DNA of 64,000 nt from GM7GCV1 sp965221105 (GTDB lineage: Bacteria; Pseudomonadota; Gammaproteobacteria; Pseudomonadales; GM7GCV1), in contig OZ244871.1 of the NCBI GenBank assembly GCA_965221105.1, positions 2,705,151 to 2,769,150 of the forward strand, written 5' to 3'. Below, piece by piece: positions 33,017 to 41,070 of this stretch; position 1 is the stretch's first letter; each line of letters starts with the position of its first letter. The notes under the pieces were generated by a model that made no database searches, had not been told where the DNA came from, and worked only from the letters and a program-made list of their open reading frames with translations. The position numbers and the translations under genes were made by a program.

Positions 33017-35167
33017 ATGAGTTTTGAAAAGCAGGGGCTGAATTACCACAGGGATACAGATGGCATTGTCACCCTGATCATGGACATGCCTGGCCCTGTC
33101 AATACCATGAATGATGGATACCGTGCTGCAATGACCGGGTGTGTTGACAAGCTCGAATTGGAAAAAGGGCTGACAGGCGTGGTGCTGGCATCGGCAAAAA
33201 AAACTTTTTTCGCCGGTGGCGACATCAAGGAGATGCTGAGGGCAGAGCCGGAAGACAAGGCGGAGTGGTTTGAGATGATCAGCCATAGCGACAACCTGCT
33301 GCGACGCCTGGAAAAATTGCCCGTGCCGGTGGTTGCGGCGATCAACGGCGCAGCCCTGGGCGGCGGGCTGGAGATCTGCCTGGCCTGTAATCGCCGCATT
33401 ATCGTCGATTCGCCCAAAGCCGTCGTGGGCTGCCCGGAGGTCACCATAGGCCTGATCCCCGGGGCTGGTGGAGTTGTGCGAAGCATTCACATGCTGGGTC
33501 TTGAGAAAGCGCTGCCACTCATGCTGGAGGGCGCCACTTTGCTGCCTGCGAAGGCGCTCGAAGTCGGTCTGGTTGACGAACTGGTTGGCGCAGAAGAAGA
33601 ACTGGTGCCGACCGCCAAAGCCTGGATAAGGGCGAACCCAGAAAGTGGCGTGCAGCCATGGGATCAAAAGGGCCACAATATCCCCGGCGGGAGTATATGG
33701 AATCCCAAGGTACAGGCTACCTTTGCCATGGCACCGGCTAAGCTGTTTAAAAAGACCCGCGGATTGCTGCCGGCTCCGGAAATGGTTCTGTCACTGGCGG
33801 GAGACACCATGGCGGTTGGATTTGATGCGGCGCTGGATATACAGAACCGGCTCTTTGTTGACCTGCTGGTGAGACCCGAGACCAAAAACATCATGAATGC
33901 ACACTTCATTCAGATGAACAAGGTCAACAGTGGCGTGAGCCGTCCTCAGGGATACGAGAGATCCCAGGTGAGAAAGCTCGGCGTGCTGGGCGCTGGCATG
34001 ATGGGGCAGGGTATTGCCTACGCTGCAGCCAGGGTTGGAATAGAGGTTGTGCTCACGGACATGTCCCTGGAGGCCGCGGAAACGGGCAAGGCGTACTCGG
34101 AGACGCTTCTGGATAAGCAGATCAGGCGTGGCCGCAGCAGCGATGGGGAAAAAGCCGATTTGCTGGGTCGTATCAAACCCTCTGTTGATAACAGCGACCT
34201 GAGCGGCTGCGACCTGATTATCGAGGCCGTATTTGAAAACGCGGAGCTCAAGGCCAGAGTCATCCGGGATGCAGAACCATGGCTTGCCGACACTGGCATT
34301 TTTGGCAGCAACACATCCACCTTGCCGATCACCATGTTGGCCGAGGCGAGTGAACAGCCGGAGAACTTTATAGGCATCCATTTTTTTTCACCGGTCGACA
34401 AGATGCGGCTGGTTGAAATTATCTGTGGAAAGCAGACCAGTGACGAAACCCTGGCCCGGGTGTTCGATTTTGTGCGGCAGATTCACAAAACACCCATTGT
34501 GGTCAATGACTCTCTGGGTTTCTTCACGTCTCGGGTATTCGGCACCTTTATGGACGAAGGCTGCAGGCTGCTGGAAGAAGGGCTCGATCCAATACTCATC
34601 GACTCTCTTGGCAAACAGCTGGGCATGCCCGTTGGCCCTTTGGCAGTGCATGATGAGGTCAGCCAGGAGTTGACCCGCACGGTCGCCGAAACGCACAGGG
34701 CACTTGGTCTTTTCTGCAGCAAAAGTGACAGCTCGGCCAGTGTGCGTATGGCTGAGAAGTTGATCGGCGAATACAGCCGCGGTGGCCGCCTCCACGGTGG
34801 AGGCTTCTATGAATATCCTGCAGAGGGCGACAAACACATCTGGCCCAGGCTGTACGAGCTGTTCCACAAGCCCAAATTCGAGTTGCCACATCAGGATATC
34901 AAGGATCGCATCCTGTTCCGGCAGGTCATAGAAGCTCTCAAGTGCCTGCAGGAACATGTGCTTAGATCAGTTTCCGAGGGCAACATCGGTTCGATCTACG
35001 GAATTGGTGCGCCTCTCTGGACAGGTGGCTTTATCCAGTTCGTCAACACCTATGGTCTGCAGCGGTGTACCGCTCGTTGCGCTGAGCTTGAAGCGGCCTA
35101 CGGGGATCGTTTCAAGGCACCTGGTATCGTTGCGGAGAAACTCGCCCGCGGCGAGATCTTTCAGTAG
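33017..35167 (+). CDS. Bifunctional enoyl-CoA hydratase / 3-hydroxyacyl-CoA dehydrogenase (FadJ/FadB-like)
   Basis: A 716-residue fatty-acid oxidation alpha subunit. The N-terminal crotonase domain has FFAGGDIKEML (oxyanion hole) and AAINGAALGGGLEICLACNR, then PEVTIGLIPGAGGVVR with the catalytic Glu. The dehydrogenase domain starts near residue 320 with KLGVLGAGMMGQGIAYAAA (NAD-binding GxGxxG) and has NTSTLPITMLAEAS, then FIGIHFFSPVDKMRLVEII with the catalytic His, and VNDSLGFFTSRVF. GAGGAAAG lies upstream of the ATG. It works with the thiolase upstream and, originally, the acyl-CoA dehydrogenase downstream. Confidence 0.95.
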   Translation: MSFEKQGLNYHRDTDGIVTLIMDMPGPVNTMNDGYRAAMTGCVDKLELEKGLTGVVLASAKKTFFAGGDIKEMLRAEPEDKAEWFEMISHSDNLLRRLEKLPVPVVAAINGAALGGGLEICLACNRRIIVDSPKAVVGCPEVTIGLIPGAGGVVRSIHMLGLEKALPLMLEGATLLPAKALEVGLVDELVGAEEELVPTAKAWIRANPESGVQPWDQKGHNIPGGSIWNPKVQATFAMAPAKLFKKTRGLLPAPEMVLSLAGDTMAVGFDAALDIQNRLFVDLLVRPETKNIMNAHFIQMNKVNSGVSRPQGYERSQVRKLGVLGAGMMGQGIAYAAARVGIEVVLTDMSLEAAETGKAYSETLLDKQIRRGRSSDGEKADLLGRIKPSVDNSDLSGCDLIIEAVFENAELKARVIRDAEPWLADTGIFGSNTSTLPITMLAEASEQPENFIGIHFFSPVDKMRLVEIICGKQTSDETLARVFDFVRQIHKTPIVVNDSLGFFTSRVFGTFMDEGCRLLEEGLDPILIDSLGKQLGMPVGPLAVHDEVSQELTRTVAETHRALGLFCSKSDSSASVRMAEKLIGEYSRGGRLHGGGFYEYPAEGDKHIWPRLYELFHKPKFELPHQDIKDRILFRQVIEALKCLQEHVLRSVSEGNIGSIYGIGAPLWTGGFIQFVNTYGLQRCTARCAELEAAYGDRFKAPGIVAEKLARGEIFQ

Positions 35168-35200
35168 GTGCAGCCCGGCTGAGCGGGGATCCCACATACG

Positions 35201-35620
35201 TTACAGCGCGATTTTACTGAAGAGCAGCACATGCTGCGCGAAGCCTATCGAAAGTTTCTGGCCCAGGAAATCGTGCCGAACATGGAGAAGTGGCGTGAGC
35301 AGGGCATTGTTGACCGCGAAGCCTTCAGGAAAGCAGGTGAGCATGGGTTCCTGATGATCTGGCCTGCCGAGGAATGCGGCGGGATGGGAGATAACGATGT
35401 CCGTTTTGAGCAGGCGATCATTGAGGAAAGTGCCTATGCCCGAACGACGGACTGGTATGCAACTTTTCACAGTCGGCTTGTGGGTTTCTATCTGATACGT
35501 ATTGGAACACCCGAGCAACAGGCTCGCTTCCTGCCAAAATGTGTATCAGGTGAGATCATTCTCGGCGTTGCCATGACCGAACCGGACGCGGGCAGCGGTC
35601 TGGCTGGTCATCCCCTTTTC
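35201..35620 (+). pseudogene. Acyl-CoA dehydrogenase, truncated by the adjacent IS1595-type element
   Basis: The N-terminal third of an acyl-CoA dehydrogenase, the first enzyme of beta-oxidation: LQRDFTEEQHMLREAYRKFL, then FRKAGEHGFLMIWPAEECGG, then GVAMTEPDAGSGLAG, the start of the FAD/substrate-binding block. The frame is open to 35183 but the usual initiator before TLQRDFTEEQ is not ATG (CAT ACG TTA precede it); the first ATG is 35231. After SGLAG the sequence becomes IS1595 text, removing the catalytic Glu and the C-terminal helical domain. The normal length would be about 380-390, so the product is certainly inactive. Confidence 0.8.
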
Positions 35621-35640
35621 TGCGGAATCAGGAGGTCTGG

Positions 35641-36387
35641 GTGGACATATTGTTGACACCATTGGCCTCATGCGGCTCTGATTCAAAGATCACACCCCAG
35701 AAAAAGCATTTCGGTCGCTACTGGTGTGGTGAGTGCCCTGAGCACTGTACCGTCTTGAGTGGTACACCGATGGAATACGGCAAGGTCGGTCCCCGTAAGT
35801 GGAGGTATGCTTCCTATCTGCTGCTCACTGCCAGGAAAGGTATCTCAGCCATGCAGTTGTCCAAGGAAATTGATGTTCACTATGCAACAGCCTGGTGTAT
35901 ACTTCACCGCTCGCGCATGGCGTGTGACCATCACAGGGAAGCTTTGGATGGTATGGTCGAAATGGATGTAACGTATATCGGCGGAAATGACCAGAACAGA
36001 CACGAATCCCAAAAAGCCAAAGCAGGGCGCAGGACAATCGGTCCACAGTCTGCAATCGGTATAAGCGAGCGCGACGGGCGCACCAAATTGGTTGGGGTCG
36101 AGAGTGAGAACTCGGAGACAGTCAAGGAACCAGTGGACGCACATATCGGTAAGAACGTAACAATCTTCACCGATGAGATATCAGCGTACAACTTAGCCTC
36201 ACAGGCCAGACTCAATCATAAGAGGATCAATCACTCGGCAAAGAAGTTTGTGAACGGCATGGCCAGCACGAACAGCATTGAGAGGGTGCGGGATGTTCTT
36301 AAGCGCGGCTGCAGCGGTGTGCATCACAACTGGAGTGCGAAGCATTGCCAAGCCTAGGTGAACGAGTTCGCCTTCCGACCGAACTAA
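35641..36387 (+). pseudogene. IS1595 family transposase with in-frame amber codon
   Basis: A DDE transposase of the IS1595/ISXO2 type. It has a zinc-ribbon remnant (YWCGECPEHCTVLSGTPME), then RKWRYASYLLLTARKGISAM, then the catalytic region EMDVTYIGGNDQNRHESQKA, FTDEISAYNLAS and KKFVNGMASTNSIERVRDVL. A TAG at 36355-36357 precedes VNEFAFRPN and a TAA at 36387. In relatives the text is KHCRRYVNEFTFR, so TAG stands where Tyr is expected. The first CxxC of the zinc ribbon is also lost. The element interrupts the acyl-CoA dehydrogenase and abuts the methylase gene. Confidence 0.75.
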
Positions 36388-36476
36388 GGGAGTTGTCCGG
36401 GAAATGCACAGGACAGACTGCATGAGGTGTTCTAGGCGATGCTTGGCACGACTATTACCTGCAACGAGCTTACGAC

Positions 36477-37517
36477 GTGGACAGATCGAGCGCGAACTTG
36501 AACCTGAATAGGGCAAGGAATGCCAGGAGGGACGAGTTCTATACGCAGTTGTCGGACATTGCCAACGAGGTGCGGCACTACAAGAACCACTTCAAGGGCA
36601 AGGTGGTCTATTGCAACTGCGACGATCCAACAGTCAGTAACTTTTTTAAGTATTTCTCATTGAAATTCGCCGACTTCGGCATCAAAAAACTGATTACGAC
36701 CTGCTATAAAAACCAGAATCGAGACCTGTTTTCCCAACATGATTCTGAACGGGCCATCATGCTGGAATATGATGGGTTCAGGGACGGTGAGAGCATTCCC
36801 AATGCTGAAGACATTGGCATCAGGGAACTGAAGGGCGACGGCGATTTCCGCAGTCAGGAATGCATCGAAGTTCTTGAACAGGCTGACATCGTGGTGACCA
36901 ATCCGCCGTTCAGCTTGTTTCGTGAATATGTAGCCAGCTTGGTTGAACACGACAAAAAGTACCTGATTATCGGAAATAAAAACGCCATCACCTACAAAGA
37001 AATCTTTCCGCTGATACAAGACAATCGCGTGTGGGTTGGATGCACACCTATGAGCACAGACCTGTTATTTGACTTGCCACCTGATGCTGCCAAAGAACTC
37101 CAGGAGACCAAGAAAGAAGGGAGCGCCTACAAGATCATAGATGGTGTTGTGAAAGGCAGGTCACAGAGCATTTGGTTCACCAATCTCGACCACGGAAAGC
37201 GACACGAGGAGTTGATCCTGTATAAGCGGTACTCGCCGGAGGAATACCCGCATTACGATAACTATGACGCGATTGAAGTTGGCAAGACAGCCGATATTCC
37301 AGAGGATTGGCCTGGTGTGATGGGTGTCCCGGTGAGCTTTCTCGACAAGTATTGTCCTGAGCAGTTTGAGATTGTAGGTGCGGATGAAGCTAACGGAAAA
37401 GGGCTTTCCGTTGGTTTATGGAGAGATGGAGCACAAACCGCTCAAGCGTCAGTACAGGGAAAAAAGAAATTTAAGCGCATCTTCATCCGCAACTGCCGTT
37501 CGTCGGCACCGCTATGA
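36477..37517 (+). CDS. EcoRI-type adenine-specific DNA methyltransferase
   Basis: A 346-residue protein of the EcoRI methylase family (N6-adenine methylation). Landmarks are RNARRDEFYTQLSDIANEVR, GKVVYCNCDDPTVSNFFKYF, LITTCYKNQNRD, and the catalytic motif IV NPPF at residues 142-145 (IVVTNPPFSLFREYV). A cap region has PMSTDLLFDLP and SIWFTNLDHGKRHEEL. The start is GTG at 36477, with no clear ribosome site, and lies where the IS1595 3' region ends, so the first 10-15 residues may be altered. The stop overlaps the next gene's ATG by four bases, so the two are coupled. It probably protects host DNA from the partner below. Confidence 0.88.
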   Translation: MDRSSANLNLNRARNARRDEFYTQLSDIANEVRHYKNHFKGKVVYCNCDDPTVSNFFKYFSLKFADFGIKKLITTCYKNQNRDLFSQHDSERAIMLEYDGFRDGESIPNAEDIGIRELKGDGDFRSQECIEVLEQADIVVTNPPFSLFREYVASLVEHDKKYLIIGNKNAITYKEIFPLIQDNRVWVGCTPMSTDLLFDLPPDAAKELQETKKEGSAYKIIDGVVKGRSQSIWFTNLDHGKRHEELILYKRYSPEEYPHYDNYDAIEVGKTADIPEDWPGVMGVPVSFLDKYCPEQFEIVGADEANGKGLSVGLWRDGAQTAQASVQGKKKFKRIFIRNCRSSAPL

Positions 37518-38623
37518 AGATTGATCCGATAACAGTCAGAGTTCGCGACCTGTTTGAAGGGTACGTTGACGACAGCGAAGGCGAACACGGGATTGTGGGA
37601 TACGGCGGGATGCTGGACATTCGCCCTCCGTATCAACGTGAATTTGTCTACAGGGACAATCAGCGTGATGAAGTAATTCGGTCTGTGCTGGCGGGATTCC
37701 CGATTAACGTGATGTATTGGGCGGCGCGACCTGACGGAACGCACGAAGTCCTTGACGGCCAGCAACGCACAATCTCAATCTGCCGTTATCTGGATGGTGC
37801 GTTCCCGATTGACGACTACTTTTTCAGCAATCAGCCTGCCGATATTCAGCGTGATATCCTGAATTACGAACTCACAGTGTGCTTATGCGACGGGGAACCA
37901 AGTGAGAAAGAACACTGGTTTAGGATCGTCAACATTCAGGGCGAGAAGCTGACGGATCAGGAGTTGCGCAATGCGACCTATCCGGGGGATTGGCTCGAAG
38001 ACGCCAAGCGGTATTTCAGTCGAAGAGATTGCGTGGCGCAAAGACTTGGCGGCGATTACGTAAAGGGAAGTCCGATCAGGCAGGAACTGCTTGAGACCGC
38101 CATCAGGTGGGTCAGTGACGACAAGATCAAGAATTACATGGGACGGCATCAGGATGATGCAGATGCGGGCGAGCTGTGGACGCACTATCAGGCAGTGATC
38201 AATTGGGTCGAGATAAACTTTCCCGTCAAGCGACCAAATCTTATGCAGTTGGTCGATTGGGGATCTGTCTACAATGCTCACCGAGGCGATAAACTTGATG
38301 CCGAAAGGCTGGAATCCGAAATCAAGCAACTGTTGAGCCTGGAAAAGCCGGGCATCAAGGGCGCAATCAAGAAACCGGCAGGTGTGTACCGGTATGTGCT
38401 TGACGGTGACGAAAGGCACCTGAACCTGCGAGCGTTCAGCACGGGCCAGAAAACTGCCGCCTATGAGCGTCAAGGGCGCAAATGCGTGGCTTGTGGTCAG
38501 GAATTCGACTACGCGAAAATGGAAGGCGATCATGTCATATCATGGCGCGACGGCGGATTGACAACAGATGACAATCTGCACATGCTCTGCAAGCCGTGCA
38601 ACAGGGAGAAGGCCGCGAAATAA
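37514..38623 (+). CDS. DUF262 (ParB-like nucleotide-binding) and HNH nuclease protein
   Basis: A 369-residue protein. The N-terminal DUF262 domain is shown by PPYQREFVYRDNQRDEVIRS and the DGQQR signature (residues 81-85), then EKEHWFRIVNIQGEKLTDQE. The C-terminal HNH domain is CVACGQEFDY, GDHVISWRDGG and NLHMLCKPCNREK, with both CxxC pairs and the DH pair. DUF262 is the nucleotide-binding domain of GmrS-type restriction enzymes; combined with an HNH domain this suggests a DNA-cleaving effector. The four-base overlap with an adenine methylase upstream supports a restriction-modification role. Target specificity cannot be inferred. Confidence 0.85.
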   Translation: MKIDPITVRVRDLFEGYVDDSEGEHGIVGYGGMLDIRPPYQREFVYRDNQRDEVIRSVLAGFPINVMYWAARPDGTHEVLDGQQRTISICRYLDGAFPIDDYFFSNQPADIQRDILNYELTVCLCDGEPSEKEHWFRIVNIQGEKLTDQELRNATYPGDWLEDAKRYFSRRDCVAQRLGGDYVKGSPIRQELLETAIRWVSDDKIKNYMGRHQDDADAGELWTHYQAVINWVEINFPVKRPNLMQLVDWGSVYNAHRGDKLDAERLESEIKQLLSLEKPGIKGAIKKPAGVYRYVLDGDERHLNLRAFSTGQKTAAYERQGRKCVACGQEFDYAKMEGDHVISWRDGGLTTDDNLHMLCKPCNREKAAK

Positions 38624-38638
38624 CGAAAAAGAAACCAC

Positions 38639-38815
38639 ATGAACACAGACGATGACAAGGCCATCGAACTAGCCGCCAGCGCACTACTCAATATGCGCCT
38701 GGATAGTAAGAAAGCCAGTAAGGCCATTCCACTCCCCGCAAGAAAAGGACCGGAAAGACGGTACCGGCTGCGGACAACCAAGGCCGGGAAGCCCAAGATA
38801 GTAGAGGTTGAGTGA
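38639..38815 (+). CDS. Small basic protein, third gene of the methylase/nuclease operon
   Basis: A 58-codon ORF that begins 15 bases after the DUF262-HNH stop. Translation: MNTDDDKAIELAASALLNMR, then LDSKKASKAIPLPARKGPER, then RYRLRTTKAGKPKIVEVE. The N terminus is acidic-helical and the C terminus basic. No family is recognised. The tight spacing and same strand suggest co-transcription. Weak point: the region upstream (AACGAAAAAGAAACC) is only loosely like a ribosome site. It could be a controller, an accessory subunit or a chance ORF. Confidence 0.5.
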   Translation: MNTDDDKAIELAASALLNMRLDSKKASKAIPLPARKGPERRYRLRTTKAGKPKIVEVE

Positions 38816-39414
38816 AGACGAACGACCGTTGTGTGTTAGAGGCCTGTCATTCCTTCTTGAGAGTGGAGAGGTCGAGAGTGGTTCCCTGCGGTTCGATTGG
38901 CAGGCTCAGGCCAATATACCTCTCGCTCGTTACATAGACCGAGGTGGTGTTTGGCACATAGCCAGACCGCCACCCCTGTCCACCTGGCTTCGACTCAATC
39001 TGGTTCATGGCATGACCCATGCTTTTGGAGAGATGGGCATGAAGATCATGTACGCCAGTGAGTGTGATGTCCGCCTGTTCCAGCCCTTACAATAAACGGT
39101 AGCCGTCCATGCCAAAAGTATCAATCAGAATATGCCAAGAACGCACAATCCTCAATTGGTACACTCATGACTAACCCAAGCCTCTTTTCTCCATCCAGGC
39201 ATTCTATGTGTCACCCGGTTTATGTGTCATCTCCGCTGGATAATGTACATGTTTTTGGACAGAACTATGCTATCGGCGATAGGTGAGGCGCTCACTGTTT
39301 TCGCCCGTATAATACCGGCAGAAGTAGCGATCCCTCGTGACGCACCCCAGCAACAGATGCTGGAGAACGCACTGGTCTCCCGGAAAAGCCTGTCAGCCCA
39401 TGTAGCCTGTATTG
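38816..39414. other. Long intergenic stretch after the methylase/nuclease operon
   Basis: About 600 bases without a recognised gene. An open frame at 38808-39095 plus and one at 39222-39422 plus show no domain, weak starts and low coding appearance. This may be the far edge of the defence insertion before the MFS gene. Confidence 0.4.
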
Positions 39415-41040
39415 ATGACTAGAATTTCCACATTGGCACCCTTCCAGAACCCTTTCTTCCTGGCACTATGGACGGCAACTCTGGCATCCAACTTTGGCCT
39501 GCAGATACACCTGATGGCGGCATCCTGGCTGATGGTCAGCCTCGCCAGCCAGCCGCTGATGGTAGCCATGGTTCAGGTTGCCGTGGCCGTGCCGTTCATC
39601 ATGTTCGCGTTGTTTGCCGGCGCTCTGGGTGACATCTACGACAGGCGCCTGATCATGCTTTGCGCGCAGTTGTTCGCGTTCCTGTCATCTGCGCTTTTGG
39701 CCATTTTCGCACTCACCGAGCTCATTACCCCCTGGGTGCTGCTGCTGCTTGTCCTGTTGATATCCCTGGGAGCGGCTTTTTTTACTCCAGTCTGGGCCGC
39801 TTCGGTGGGCAGTACCGTACCGCGCAAACACCTGGCTGATGCAATTAGCCTCAATGTCAGCAATTTCAATCTCGCCCGCTGTCTTTCCCCGGCTTTGGGA
39901 GGCCTCCTGATCACTTCCATCGGCGTTGCCTGGGCCTTTGTCGTCAATACACTGTCCTATGTGGGCACCATCACAGTCCTCTGGCGTTGGAAGCCGCCCC
40001 CTCAAGTACAACAGTCTCCCCCGGAGCCCATCCTCTGGGCGATGACCATGGGAATCAGGTATGCGTTGCGCACACACTACATACGCGTGTTCATTGTCCG
40101 CCTCGTACTGTGCGGTATTGGCGGCGCCGTACACCTGACCCTGATGCCCCTAGTGGCCAGTGATCATCTGGATGGCACAGCATCAACCTTCGCTGTTCTG
40201 CTTACGGCATTCGGCATTGGGGCGGTGACAGGCAGCTTGACCGTGAATTGGCTTCGCTCTGTTCTTGGCGTTCAAAAATCCACCCTCTGCTGCCAACTGA
40301 CTCTTGCACTGAGCACACTATTGCTGGGCACAACCGATAACCTGATTGCCTGCGCAGCTCTGATCGCCATCGGAGGCGGTGCCTGGATGACTTTTTTGAC
40401 CTTGATGAATGCCGGTGTGCAACTCCTCTCACCTGACTGGATTGTGGGACGCCTCCTGGCGGTATTTCAGACAAGCATCTTTATCGCCATGGCCCTTGGC
40501 GGTCTCATATGGGGCAAAGTAGCAGGGGAACTTGGCATAGCCTCCGCTCTATCCCTGGCCAGTGTGGCAATAATCTTAAGCAGTATCTACGGCTGGCTCA
40601 GACCAGCTCATGATTCTGATTCGATCAATATCGAAAATGCCAATTTGCCCAGTATGACACCTGAGCACACCAGGACAGACCCCGGCTCGTCTCCCATCAT
40701 CGCTACTGTCATATACCAGGTGGACAATACAAACGAGTCTGCTTTTCTCAGTGCCATGGAGGAGTTGAAGTGGGTGCGTCTCAGACTCGGGGCCCTGGAC
40801 TGGTCATTACAGCAGGGGCTGGAGGATCCCGAGCTCTGGGTGGAGCGATATACCAGCCGCGACTGGGATGATCATAAACGCCGTGTCGGGCGCTATACGC
40901 AGCACGACAATGATATCAGGCTGCGTGCGGCAGCATATGATAGACGCGGCAAGCCGGAGATGTACCGATCCGTGAAACGGGAACCTCTGGGAAAAATCCC
41001 GCAAAGACCAGGCACTCCGGATAACCTGATCATCCAGTAA
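39415..41040 (+). CDS. MFS transporter with C-terminal monooxygenase-like domain (MFS_3 / EntS-like)
   Basis: A major-facilitator exporter of the DUF894/MFS_3 group, with about 12 membrane segments through residue 400: SLGAAFFTPVWAASVGSTVP, and LADAISLNVSNFNLARCLSP with ALGGLLI. After a linker (residues 405-430) comes a soluble C-terminal domain, ATVIYQVDNTNESAFLSAME and LEDPELWVERYTSRDWDDHK, of the antibiotic-biosynthesis-monooxygenase fold typical of this group. I used the ATG at 39415; the frame also offers a TTG one codon upstream. Relatives export siderophores and drugs. It ends 30 bases from the convergent TonB receptor gene, which hints at a shared substrate but does not prove it. Confidence 0.88.
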   Translation: MTRISTLAPFQNPFFLALWTATLASNFGLQIHLMAASWLMVSLASQPLMVAMVQVAVAVPFIMFALFAGALGDIYDRRLIMLCAQLFAFLSSALLAIFALTELITPWVLLLLVLLISLGAAFFTPVWAASVGSTVPRKHLADAISLNVSNFNLARCLSPALGGLLITSIGVAWAFVVNTLSYVGTITVLWRWKPPPQVQQSPPEPILWAMTMGIRYALRTHYIRVFIVRLVLCGIGGAVHLTLMPLVASDHLDGTASTFAVLLTAFGIGAVTGSLTVNWLRSVLGVQKSTLCCQLTLALSTLLLGTTDNLIACAALIAIGGGAWMTFLTLMNAGVQLLSPDWIVGRLLAVFQTSIFIAMALGGLIWGKVAGELGIASALSLASVAIILSSIYGWLRPAHDSDSINIENANLPSMTPEHTRTDPGSSPIIATVIYQVDNTNESAFLSAMEELKWVRLRLGALDWSLQQGLEDPELWVERYTSRDWDDHKRRVGRYTQHDNDIRLRAAAYDRRGKPEMYRSVKREPLGKIPQRPGTPDNLIIQ

Positions 41041-41070
41041 ACCGCGTGGCGGAATCAGGCCGCCGGGCCG

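Noticed and set aside
38808..39095. 95-codon plus-strand ORF overlapping the end of the 58-aa gene
   Set aside because: No domain, weak start, and it overlaps a better-placed frame; coding character is poor.
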